Shown here: positions 1 to 10,700 of the stretch, in pieces
How positions within the stretch are numbered: the stretch's first letter is position 1
How the letters are laid out: each line of letters opens with the position of its first letter
NCBI GenBank assembly: GCA_964017045.1
Contig: OZ024809.1
Coordinates: 12,406,307-12,470,306 of the forward strand
Direction: 5' to 3'
Origin: Omphiscola glabra
Taxonomy: Eukaryota; Mollusca; Gastropoda; Lymnaeidae
DNA length: 64,000 nt
The notes under the pieces: model-generated
Databases searched by the model: none
The model's input: only the letters and a program-made list of their open reading frames with translations
What the model was told of the DNA's origin: nothing
Made by a program: the position numbers and the translations under genes

Positions 1-62
1 GTTAGTACGAGCCATACAATTAAATAATAGATTAATTTCTCCATATTGATAACACTACGTAA
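1..62 (+). repeat. dispersed repeat fragment, second copy at 5661-5722
   Basis: The first ~60 bases match 5661-5722 in the same orientation with scattered mismatches; both contain acgagccata and attaatttctccata. The family is not recognised and no coding potential is seen. Confidence 0.5.
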
Positions 63-456
63 CACCCCCACACTTCATACTGGCAAAGACCGCATTAGAT
101 GGACCTACAGTTTATGGAGATCACGACCGGGACCTTCAACGCTCGAGAGAGCCCGGTCCCTAAACCCCAGTGTAAGCTGATGCCCCTGAATCTGACTTAA
201 TGGTCTATTATTTTTACATTACTTTAACCGTATGAATTTACTTTTGGTCTGAGACTGGCAAAAAATCTGGCCAGAAATCGGCTAAATAGGCCAAAACAAC
301 CTAAGCGTTTTACTGACTTTGTAAATACATGTTTTATATTAAAATTTCAAATTGAAACCACTGAAAATACATGACAAAACAATTGAAAAACAATAAAAAC
401 ATGTTTTAGTAGCCAATGAAGTTTTTTAATGTAGTTCCATGAGGTAAAAAATAAAT
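63..456. other. AT-rich stretch, no gene seen
   Basis: Between the edge repeat and the MULE N-terminal exon there is a GC-richer patch (about 65-200) and then AT-rich sequence. I see no open frame, tRNA or known repeat that I can support. Confidence 0.4.
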
Positions 457-794
457 GTGTATTTTATTTCTATACAAATAATATGGGACCGCCGTTCTGA
501 GGAGTGCCAGCTTGACGCCTATGCGTCTTTTGAAGACGAATTTAATTATTTTTGTAAACAACACAATGTGTGTTTCACTAAAACTTCGTTATTGAAGACC
601 AAAGATCCCAATTTGGAACACCTTAAATATGAATACATTGTGCTCTGTTGCAAACAAGGTGTTAAACGCAATTTAAAGTTAAAGTTTTCAACATAACAGG
701 ACAAAGAAAATCACTCAAGCGTAAGTAACATTACAATAAAGGTTAACTTTAAATTTAGTTTGTCTTGTCATGTTATCACTCTGGCTATTTCACA

Positions 795-940
795 CTATTA
801 GCGCCCAGCGTGATTTTTTAGGGTTCAGGTTAGGTTTATGGATATATTTTTTAGAGGTTTAGTAGGGATAGATTTCGGGTTCAGGTTAGGTTTAGATTTT
901 TAGTTCAGGTTAGGTTTAGGCTTAGGGATACATTTATTAT
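795..940 (+). repeat. degenerate TTAGGT-like telomere-type repeat
   Basis: The motif ggttcaggttaggttta recurs about three times and ends in cttagggatacattta. A reverse-complement relative lies at 24645-24715. It resembles interstitial telomere-like sequence but is imperfect, so it may be an internal repeat of a dispersed element. Confidence 0.45.
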
Positions 941-944
941 TATT

Positions 945-2478
945 GGGGCCATCCATAAATGACGTCACACAAATTTTGCAGATTTTTTACCCCCCCTCCC
1001 CCCCATCATCACAAATCATCACAAAAAGTTAGACCCCCCCTAAAATATAACATCACAAATCTCTACACACCCCCCCCCCTCTATAAAGAGTCCCCATGTC
1101 CACTATTGTCCTTTACAAACCCTTAAGAGAGTCACCTCCCATGGATATCAAATTACAGCACCTGTGTCAAAACAACAGTGGTTCTTATCCAGCGGTAAAA
1201 GTACCCCCCCCCCCCCAGCCCTGAGGTGTGGTAGACCAGAAAAGTGCATTCAGTGACATCAAATTGAAAAATTGCGTATTTACAGAGCACACAGTGCTCG
1301 GTCTAACCGAAATCCACAAAAGGATTACAGATGACGCGTACATTTTCCACCCATGTAACCAATCAAAATGCGTTTTTAATTAAAATTTCAAAGTTGATGC
1401 GTCAGCAATTATATTACCTTTATTAGGTCAGAAACACGTCGTTTTGACCATGTTTCAACGCCGAATGGAATGTTCTTTAAACTTTTGTAATTAAGCTATA
1501 TTCATCTAAATTCTGAGAAATAAAACTATCCTTTAATAACAATGAGTAATTCTAAGTACATGTCACAGTTCTTAACTACAGTTACCTCATGACCTTCCAT
1601 TAATTTTTTTTGTTCTTGTATTTGTTATACTGTGGACTAAGTTTAACAAGAAGAATTACATTGTGGAAAGGGTGTGGGGGGGTGACACTACGAGCTTACC
1701 GGACCGGGTAACACCAACCCTAGCTACGCCACTGATTGTAATCGCTGCAATTGCTAGCTGTTGCTGCTTTCTTTTTAATTAGTTTGTGTGCATTTTGATT
1801 AGCAGCACTAAATGTCTTTCTTGTGAAGTTTGTCGGCGCATTGCTTTTATTTGTAAATTTTTTCCCTTACTTATAAAGTTAATTAAAGAAATACAACTAC
1901 GATAACTAAATTATTTAATTATTTTTAATTTTATTACAATACAACTTATACGTTGGGGTGTGTGTTTAAAACGGAGTGGGCCTGCAGCCCTGTAAAAAAA
2001 TGTTAAGAATCCCTGCCCTAGAGCATTTACTAAAAAAAACACCACCTCCCCCTCCCCCCACGGTCAAGGTCAACCATTTGTTATCCTTCCACCCCACTTC
2101 CTGTGGTTGCCTTGGTATGGGAATTCTATGACTCCAGTAGTGTGTCTTTAGCCATAAATTCTCACAGATGTCATTGCAACTACACCCCCAGTTTTCTCCT
2201 ATTTGGCATCTTGTAATTTGATCTGAGGCCACTTTTCAGACCTAGCATACCTGTACTGATTCTCTCAGTGATAGCAGTTTCAAAATAAAATGATGGTTGT
2301 TGTATAAATGAATATGTTTGTAATTTAGCTTTATTAAGTGCAATTCTTTACTACAATATTTTACTTTTCATGTGACGTCACATTGCTTGAGGGTCACCCC
2401 CTCCCCCTTGTCACACATCGTCACAAAAATCTGACCCCCCTCCCCCCTAGACGCGTGATGTCATTTATGGATGGCCCC
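945..2478. mobile_element. 1.53-kb TIR DNA transposon inserted in the MULE intron 1
   Basis: The left end, ggggccatccataaatgacg (continuing tcac), and the reverse complement of the right end match at 23 of 24 positions. Flanks are ATT (942-944) and ATT (2479-2481), a possible 3-bp target duplication. Subterminal regions are strongly C-rich with atcacaaa and gtcacaaa motifs. No transposase is visible inside, so it looks non-autonomous. The 88-aa minus frame at 1966-2232 has no recognisable domain. Two hAT-like ends (about 1675-1734 and 2005-2035) suggest it has received insertions. The family is not assigned. A partial relative lies at 27421-27520. Confidence 0.75.
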
Positions 2479-2821
2479 ATTTAACGTTTTATTCTTCTTT
2501 TTACGGGTCGGCGGCCGTGTGAGACATCTTGGAACCAATACTGGGAAATTACCATAATTATTACTACTTTTGGCAATTTGTTAAGAATTTTTATACTTTT
2601 CAGTTCTTTCAAATTGGGATGCCATGCAAAGATTGAGCTTGTTGCCAGTTGCAAAGAGAAATCCACCTCAGCTAGAAATTACCATTTCAATGCATGAACA
2701 TACTGGCCATGAAGTATCAAAAGAAGTAAGTGCATGTGCTGTGAAAAATATTTACATAATAAATAACATATTCTTTGAAAACTTTAGGTTAAGGTTAGGG
2801 TTACCACCCTTAACATATAAA

Positions 2822-3037
2822 TTTTTTGAAAAAATTAAGACAAATCTATTTAACAGTATAATTATATTGAATAAATTCTAAACGGTACAAATAGAGTTTT
2901 ATATCTTGATTGTGATTATTGTGAAATGTTTTGAAAAAATTAAGACAAATCTATTTAACAGTATAATTATATTGAATAAATTCTAAACGGTACAAATGGA
3001 GTTTTATATCTTGATTGTGATTATTGTGAAATATAAT
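2822..3037 (+). repeat. 105-bp tandem duplication in the MULE intron 2
   Basis: Two almost identical consecutive copies begin with ttgaaaaaattaagacaaat and differ by a base or so. They lie between the exon 2 donor (2726) and the exon 3 acceptor (3144). Confidence 0.85.
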
Positions 3038-4599
3038 AAACCTAAGCATTTATCCCCAAGGTGAAGGTTAGTTATGTTTGCTGGGCATATTTTTTACAAA
3101 ATACCTATTATTGCAAAGTAATCTTCGTGTGTTTTTTTTTCCAGATGTGCCGCTTGTATCTGGAAAACCGCAAGCTGGAACTAAATGCTGCAACGCATCT
3201 GTTGATGTCCTGCACCACGATTCAGGCATCTGAGGCCCGGCAAGTGCTTGAACAACAGCATGATGGGGATTTGCTTCCCAGGGATATTTACAATATTAAG
3301 TCAAGAATAAATAAATCATCTTCTAATGCAACTGAAACTCAATCTATACTTGATTCTATATCACAAGCTGGTGCAAGTGTGTCCTATGGACTAACAGAAA
3401 GTGGGGAATTTAAGTATTTATCATGCTTGACTTATGATATGATTAGAACTATTGCCCAATAACCAGAGGTTCTATTAATGGATTTCACATATAAAACCAA
3501 TAAATATTTATATCCACTTTTGACTGTAATGGTTATTGATGGAGAGGGGAGGGGTATTCCTGTTCTTCATGGTTTTGTAAAAAGTGAAGATAAGGAATCT
3601 ATTTCTTTTTGTTTGCAGCTTCTTCTGAAGAAATGTGATGCCAGTCTTTTCAAGTGTTTTGTAGTTGACAAAGACGTGGCTGAAATCTCTGCTATAAATG
3701 ATCTGTTTCCAAATGTACCTGTTAATCTATGTCATTTTCACATTAACCTAGCTGTGCACAGGTTTCTTTTGAAACATGTAGGTCGTGAGCAGGTTCAGCC
3801 AATTCTTGAAGGATTTATGTCTCAAGTTTATACTGTCGTGTGATGAATTTTTAAATTTGATGCAAGACATGAAAGAAAATCTTCCTGATGTAGCTTTGGA
3901 GTATTTTGAGTCAAACTGGTGGAGTAAGGCCCATTTATAGTCAGCATCATAAAATGCTGATGTTTTAAGACTCCATGCGACAACAACAGATCACTAAGAG
4001 TCTCATCATTCTAAAATAAAAAAGAGTTTGACTCATTATCTTTCTTTTTCATCTGCTCTTTGTAACCTTATGTCTTTTGACAACTGTAAAATTACAGTAT
4101 GTGATCGTTTGAGATTGCTTGCTGCAAACAGAGCTCAGTATACATCATCTGATAATGATGAAAGTGTAAATAAGATTGAAAGTGTTGCTACTTCCTTTGC
4201 TGCTGCTCTATTGCTCAATCAGCTCAAATTGTCACGGTCTGTTCTGTACTCTGTTGTCCCTGAGAGGCAGAACTGTTTTCAGTAGCTTACAAGGAACGTA
4301 TTTTTAGCTCAACATCAGTTCACTGTAATTGTTCATTTGCTAAAAAGATGGCGTTACCCTGCAGACATATTTTTTCAGTTTGAAAACATTTACAGCTTCG
4401 AAAATTTTGTTCAGAGTTAATTCAAACATAGTGTTCCTAGATTGGCTGCTACTACTTCTAGTGGTTCAGTAATTCTCAAATTGTATATTCTCCATATTGG
4501 CCACTAATTTATTTTATGGAATACTGGAGAACACACCTCAAATAAAAAACAAACAAACAAAAATGTTCACAAGCTGGTTAAGGGTTTTTTTCTATTAAA

Positions 4600-4858
4600 T
4601 TTTAAATTATTATTATTATTAGTTTCCAATATAGCACGGTACCCCAGCCTAGGGCTGGGCTCACCGTGCTGTACATAAAAATATTAGGAAAAGAGACATA
4701 ATCATGACAATAAAATACATTTATGTAATAAAGAACAACAAAACAAATACATATTCACCCCACCTACCTCAGAACTTTTACATGTCAAGCCATGGACGGC
4801 AGCCAGCAGCTTTGTTTATCGGTCAGTGGGGGAATCAGTTGGGATAGAAGAGTTTAAA
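4600..4858 (-). mobile_element. 3' end of a CR1-like non-LTR retrotransposon
   Basis: Read on the minus strand, this is the same 3' untranslated tail as at 28650-28912, ending in a short (ATA)n-type tail at 4605-4620. Homology stops at about 4858 just inside the C-terminal coding part, so it is 5'-truncated. It lies at the same place relative to the MULE copy as the CR1 tail of copy 2. The insertion therefore predates the duplication of the composite. Confidence 0.7.
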
Positions 4859-4865
4859 GAGTTTA

Positions 4866-5047
4866 TAGGTGCAGCCTTATTATAAATATATCTTATATTT
4901 ATATCAAATTGAATTATTGATAGAAAATGATATATGATTAATTTTGGCATAGACTATAAATATCATAGTTCAAAGACTTATGTCTTATGTCTATGTAGTC
5001 ATTCAATGCTTTTGCCTAGGCTTAAACTTAAAGGAAGCACCTATAGG
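4866..5047. other. short segment bounded by inverted copies of tataggtgcagcct
   Basis: tataggtgcagcct at 4866 and aggaagcacctata at 5034 are imperfect inverted repeats flanking ~180 bp of AT-rich DNA. This could be a small inverted-repeat element, or chance use of the end of the 5033-5415 repeat in both orientations. Confidence 0.3.
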
Positions 5048-5415
5048 TACATGAGTACCTTTAGACAAAAATGACTATTCGGACCCGGAGTGGCTCCGTA
5101 TAAATAAATTGGCTTCGGGCCCGGTTGAATTAACAATAATAGTATGAGAATTTAAACAAAAAAATGTTTTTTCTCCGTTATTTCATTGTTTTATTCTATT
5201 TAGTTGTTTTTTTCTTTTTGCTTTGTTAAATTTCTTAGTAGCGGTAGTTTTTTTTCTAATCTTCTTTTTTAGTTTAAGCCATGTACGTATATCAAATTTT
5301 TTTTTTAATCCTGTAATCAAGATGATAAAGATTAATTATTTTCATTTCAATTTTAGAAATTAATACTATTAATTTAATTATTAAAATTAAATCCTTTATT
5401 TAAGATTATTTATGT
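5033..5415 (+). repeat. 380-bp dispersed repeat, second copy at 27785-28168
   Basis: Near-identical to 27785-28168 in the same orientation. It opens with a hairpin-forming stretch (ctataggtac/gtacctttag), then a TATA-like tataaata flanked by GC-rich segments, then T-rich DNA. No protein is encoded. It may be an LTR, a SINE-like element or a non-autonomous DNA element; the family is unknown. Confidence 0.75.
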
Positions 5416-6600
5416 TGCTTGATATCTGCAGGTGAAAGTGTATACCACAACTTAATTACAAGCTTTATCGGTGTAATGTAACTTTTCTTCCTCTAAATGT
5501 CTCAAAAATGAAAGAAATGGTACAAGCCAAACAATATACTGCAATTATATTTCTTTTGATTTTGTAATTCATTATAATTAATTGTAATTAGCCCTGGTTT
5601 GAGTATCGTATTCTTTGTTATTGTATTTATCATTTGGTATCGTCTTTTGTTGTGCACTGTTTTAGAACGAGCCATATACTTAAATAAGATATTAATTTCT
5701 CCATACTGATAACAGTGCGTAACAACAATAATTAGACTATATTGCATGATGCGTTACAACACAACAGAAAGAAAATTATGAGAAAATATGTAAAGATATT
5801 AATTTGTTTTAATCACTTGTTTAGTTAGCGACCACTTCTCGCAAACATAGTGGTTATGTCTCCAAACATGGTGGTCCATTTCTCCAAACATGATGGTCCA
5901 TTTCTCCCCTCGCTATCTCATATGTCTCCTCTCATGTTAGTCATTACGTAGTTTCTTTTCAATTTTCTGTACAATTTGTACAAAATCTATCACAATTATG
6001 CAAATGTAAAGTTATAACCATGAAATCTATCCCATTTGTTAACACAAACTTCATTCTTTTACTGATGTTCACTTGGTGACCCATTTCTCCCTTAAATTAA
6101 TTTACAAAGATCATATTCAAAGGGCATATCATGATGCTAATACCCAATACCAATACTCTACACATAATTCAATTCAATAATTCATAATATCAGAGTAAAT
6201 GTTTTGTAAAGTTTTCATCTACTGCTAGATTATCTCTTAAAATCTCTTATTTGGACAAGACTATGTTTCTTACGACAAGATATTCTCTTTATCTGTCCCC
6301 ATTTCATGCAGCTGAAGGAATGACTATCTACTACCTGCTGTAATGAAGTATGGTTGATACTGCGTACGCTAATTCTGTAAATGTTGCGTATGATAGCTAC
6401 TAACTACATTAATTGTTTTATTTAGTAAAGAACCAATACTTGAGGGAAATTATATTAACAAATATTGGAGAAAAAATATTTTTTTTTAACAATAAAATTT
6501 TATTTATCTAATGTATACAGCCATTTTAGAACCAAACAAAAAAAAAATTATATCTAATCATCAACACCTTGCTTTATACACCACCGTGGCAACAGACACA
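5416..6600. other. AT-rich region without a recognisable gene
   Basis: It holds the edge-repeat relative at 5661-5722 and a short internal repeat at about 5825-5915 (variants of catggtggtccatttctcc). Nothing else can be supported; the 81-aa minus frame at 5502-5747 overlaps the dispersed repeat and has no domain. Confidence 0.4.
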
Positions 6601-6930
6601 TACTAATTATGGGAAATAAAACATACATATATAAATTAGCATGAAAATAACACATAGACCAATTGGCATAAAAATAACACATAAAATGCACCAATATGTC
6701 AATAAGCATTAAAATAAGAACGGATACATACACATATTAGCTTGGGAACAACAGACATATATATATAATTTAGCATTGAAATAACAAACATACAAATATC
6801 AATTAGCATGTAAATATACAAAATACATAAATTGATTAGCATGAAGAATCACAAAACATTCACCAATTAGCATGAAAAATCACAATTAAATATACAAATA
6901 TGCATACAAAAATCAATCATACACATACCT
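6600..6930 (+). repeat. degenerate tandem repeat built on ttagcatgaaaataacac
   Basis: About six imperfect copies spaced 40-60 bp contain attagcatgaaaa or variants followed by caca/cata runs. AT-rich and non-coding. Confidence 0.5.
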
Positions 6931-7005
6931 ATTGGGTGTAAAACACCTCTTAGTATTGTATTAGCAATAAGGTTTCTAATAAAGTTTCATACAGAAATTG
7001 TTTCA

Positions 7006-7115
7006 TTGAAACAGAGTGACAGGCGAGCATTACGTCATGAAATCAGATTGCCACCAGATCACTTTGTCAATGAGGAGGTTGCCATGAGCAGGATAGCATG
7101 GAGAACACCAATCAG
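7006..7115 (+). CDS. possible single exon of an unrecognised gene
   Basis: The frame reads SDRRALRHEIRLPPDHF and VAMSRIAWRTPIR and ends at a GT (7116-7117) that could be a splice donor. Composition is more gene-like than the flanks. No other exon and no family could be recognised, so this may be a transposon fragment or chance. Confidence 0.2.
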
Positions 7116-7196
7116 GTATCTAAAAAGAACATTTTGTTTAGGCAACCACCAGACCTATGTGTGTAATCTAAACATATTGCAAACAGAGAAATGTGT

Positions 7197-7798
7197 CCAG
7201 TTATACCGCCGGACTTCGGTCGCACCTGATGGGACTCCGTTAAAAACGGGGAGGGCCCAGTACAACACGAGCTGAAGTACTTTCGTGAAGGCGCCCAATT
7301 CAGACACATTTAGGTAGGAGAGGCCATATTCAGACATATCCGGAATACTATAGATGAGGTAGTACCGGGTACATCGGGGCAATCGCTACCTCTAAAGCAG
7401 GAGAGGTTTTGTATTCACATCCATGCTTTTTTACCTCCCCGTGTCAGAATAGTCAGTCGGAAAAGATGGCGCCGGCGCCAAATATAGAAAGAAGGAGACG
7501 GAAGGAAGTCAAAGATGTTGTCACGGAACACGAAACAAAGCAAACGCAACTCGAAAAACTCTGTGCTGCTGCTCCATCCATCAGTGATGCTCCATCAACA
7601 AAAGGACACCAACCTAACAACAAAAAATGAGAGAATTAACACATTAAAATACACAAAATAATATAATTAACATAAATACACCTCCAACTGTGCCGCCAGC
7701 TCCTGGTCGCCATCTGCCGGATGCCAGCTCCCGTTTGCCGGATCCCGGTCACCAGCTCCCGGTCACCAGCACCCGATCGACAGTTCCCGGAGGCAACC
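7197..7798 (+). repeat. left copy of the ~0.55-kb unit flanking the minisatellite
   Basis: Starts ccagttataccgccggactt and matches 21223-21775 almost base for base over most of its length. It contains aagatggcgccggcgcc (about 7463) followed by a small frame reading MAPAPNIERRRRKEVKDV, then an AT-rich piece and 14-bp units of the type agctcccggtcacc that lead into the 29-bp array. The 73-aa frame at 7409-7630 and the antisense frames persist in both copies, but that is expected from near identity. No known protein family is recognised. Confidence 0.7.
7463..7479 (+). promoter_or_regulatory. YY1-like aagatggcg motif, repeated at about 21490
   Basis: aagatggcgccggcgcc matches the well-known YY1 core (AAGATGGCG), often found near transcription start sites in animals. 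Whether it acts as a promoter here is inference; it could also simply be the Kozak context of the small frame. Confidence 0.3.
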
Positions 7799-10700
7799 TC
7801 ATCAGCCAGGGGCAGGTCTAACATCCATCATCAGCCAGGGGCAGGTCTAACATCCATCATCAGCCAGGGGCAGGTCTAACATCCATCATCAGCCAGGGGC
7901 AGGTCTAACATCCATCATCAGCCAGGGGCAGGTCTAGCATCCATCATCAGCCAGGGGCAGGTCTAGCATCCATCATCAGCCAGGGGCAGGTCTAGCATCC
8001 ATCATCAGCCAGGGGCAGGTCTAGCATCCATCATCAGCCAGGGGCAGGTCTAGCATCCATCATCAGCCAGGGGCAGGTCTAGCATCCATCATCAGCCAGG
8101 GGCAGGTCTAGCATCCATCATCAGCCAGGGGCAGGTCTAGCATCCATCATCAGCCAGGGGCAGGTCTAGCATCCATCATCAGCCAGGGGCAGGTCTAGCA
8201 TCCATCATCAGCCAGGGGCAGGTCTAGCATCCATCATCAGCCAGGGGCAGGTCTAGCATCCATCATCAGCCAGGGGCAGGTCTAGCATCCATCATCAGCC
8301 AGGGGCAGGTCTAGCATCCATCATCAGCCAGGGGCAGGTCTAGCATCCATCATCAGCCAGGGGCAGGTCTAGCATCCATCATCAGCCAGGGGCAGGTCTA
8401 GCATCCATCATCAGCCAGGGGCAGGTCTAGCATCCATCATCAGCCAGGGGCAGGTCTAGCATCCATCATCAGCCAGGGGCAGGTCTAGCATCCATCATCA
8501 GCCAGGGGCAGGTCTAGCATCCATCATCAGCCAGGGGCAGGTCTAGCATCCATCATCAGCCAGGGGCAGGTCTAGCATCCATCATCAGCCAGGGGCAGGT
8601 CTAGCATCCATCATCAGCCAGGGGCAGGTCTAGCATCCATCATCAGCCAGGGGCAGGTCTAGCATCCATCATCAGCCAGGGGCAGGTCTAGCATCCATCA
8701 TCAGCCAGGGGCAGGTCTAGCATCCATCATCAGCCAGGGGCAGGTCTAGCATCCATCATCAGCCAGGGGCAGGTCTAGCATCCATCATCAGCCAGGGGCA
8801 GGTCTAGCATCCATCATCAGCCAGGGGCAGGTCTAGCATCCATCATCAGCCAGGGGCAGGTCTAGCATCCATCATCAGCCAGGGGCAGGTCTAGCATCCA
8901 TCATCAGCCAGGGGCAGGTCTAGCATCCATCATCAGCCAGGGGCAGGTCTAACATCCATCATCAGCCAGGGGCAGGTCTAACATCCATCATCAGCCAGGG
9001 GCAGGTCTAACATCCATCATCAGCCAGGGGCAGGTCTATCCTCCATCATCAGCCAGGGGCAGGTCTATCCTCCATCATCAGCCAGGGGCAGGTCTATCCT
9101 CCATCATCAGCCAGGGGCATGTCTATCCTCCATCATCAGCCAGGGGCAGGTCTATCCTCCATCATCAGCCAGGGGCAGGTCTATCCTCCATCATCAGCCA
9201 GGGGCAGGTCTAGCATCCATCATCAGCCAGGGGCAGGTCTAGCATCCATCATCAGCCAGGGGCAGGTCTAGCATCCATCATCAGCCAGGGGCAGGTCTAG
9301 CATCCATCATCAGCCAGGGGCAGGTCTAGCATCCATCATCAGCCAGGGGCAGGTCTAGCATCCATCATCAGCCAGGGGCAGGTCTAGCATCCATCATCAG
9401 CCAGGGGCAGGTCTAACATCCATCATCAGCCAGGGGCAGGTCTAACATCCATCATCAGCCAGGGGCAGGTCTAACATCCATCATCAGCCAGGGGCAGGTC
9501 TAACATCCATCATCAGCCAGGGGCAGGTCTATCCTCCATCATCAGCCAGGGGCAGGTCTATCCTCCATCATCAGCCAGGGGCAGGTCTATCCTCCATCAT
9601 CAGCCAGGGGCAGGTCTCACATCCATCATCAGCCAGGGGCAGGTCTAACATCCATCATCAGCCAGGGGCAGGTCTATCCTCCATCATCAGCCAGGGGCAG
9701 GTCTATCCTCCATCATCAGCCAGGGGCAGGTCTAGCATCCATCATCAGCCAGGGGCAGGTCTAGCATCCATCATCAGCCAGGGGCAGGTCTAACATCCAT
9801 CATCAGCCAGGGGCAGGTCTAACATCCATCATCAGCCAGGGGCAGGTCTAACATCCATCATCAGCCAGGGGCAGGTCTAACATCCATCAACAGCCAGGGG
9901 CAGGTCTAACATCCATCAACAGCCAGGGGCAGGTCTAACCTCCATCATCAGCCAGGGGCAGGTCTAGCATCCATCATCAGCCAGGGGCAGGTCTAGCATC
10001 CATCATCAGCCAGGGGCAGGTCTAGCATCCATCATCAGCCAGGGGCAGGTCTAGCATCCATCATCAGCCAGGGGCAGGTCTAGCATCCATCATCAGCCAG
10101 GGGCAGGTCTAGCATCCATCATCAGCCAGGGGCAGGTCTAGCATCCATCATCAGCCAGGGGCAGGTCTAGCATCCATCATCAGCCAGGGGCAGGTCTAGC
10201 ATCCATCATCAGCCAGGGGCAGGTCTAGCATCCATCATCAGCCAGGGGCAGGTCTAGCATCCATCATCAGCCAGGGGCAGGTCTAGCATCCATCATCAGC
10301 CAGGGGCAGGTCTAACATCCATCATCAGCCAGGGGCAGGTCTAACATCCATCATCAGCCAGGGGCAGGTCTAACATCCATCATCAGCCAGGGGCAGGTCT
10401 AACATCCATCATCAGCCAGGGGCAGGTCTAACATCCATCATCAGCCAGGGGCAGGTCTAACATCCATCATCAGCCAGGGGCAGGTCTAACATCCATCATC
10501 AGCCAGGGGCAGGTCTAACATCCATCATCAGCCAGGGGCAGGTCTAACATCCATCATCAGCCAGGGGCAGGTCTAACATCCATCATCAGCCAGGGGCAGG
10601 TCTAACATCCATCATCAGCCAGGGGCAGGTCTAACATCCATCATCAGCCAGGGGCAGGTCTAACATCCATCATCAGCCAGGGGCAGGTCTAACATCCATC

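Larger units (their letters stand above)
457..4383 (+). pseudogene. intron-containing MULE-family transposase gene, decayed (copy 1)
   Basis: This is a Mutator-like (MULE) transposase of the animal ZSWIM-like type. Exon 1 (about 457-719) encodes a FAR1-like N-terminal domain (FEDEFNYFCKQHN, LKYEYIVLCCKQG). Exon 2 (2604-2725) has GCHAKIEL and then HTGHEVSKE. Exon 3 (from 3145) starts MCRLYLENRKLELN and carries the DDE core: LLMDFTYKTNKY, FVVDKDVAEISAI and VNLCHFHIN. A SWIM zinc finger, CxC-x(n)-CxH, follows at 4324-4368. Splice sites are good: GTAAGT at 2726, a pyrimidine-rich acceptor at 3144, and a phase 0 exon 2/3 join. Breaks are a frameshift late in exon 1, a 1-nt shift in exon 2 near 2650, TAA at 3460-3462, a 2-nt deletion near 3835 relative to copy 2, and further stops before the SWIM finger. 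It is not expected to make active transposase. The start codon is unclear. Confidence 0.82.

Noticed and set aside
7197..7400. A structured RNA gene (5S rRNA or snRNA) in the GC-rich start of the flanking unit
   Set aside because: Compared by eye with 5S rRNA and found no match to its conserved boxes; no pol III boxes recognised.
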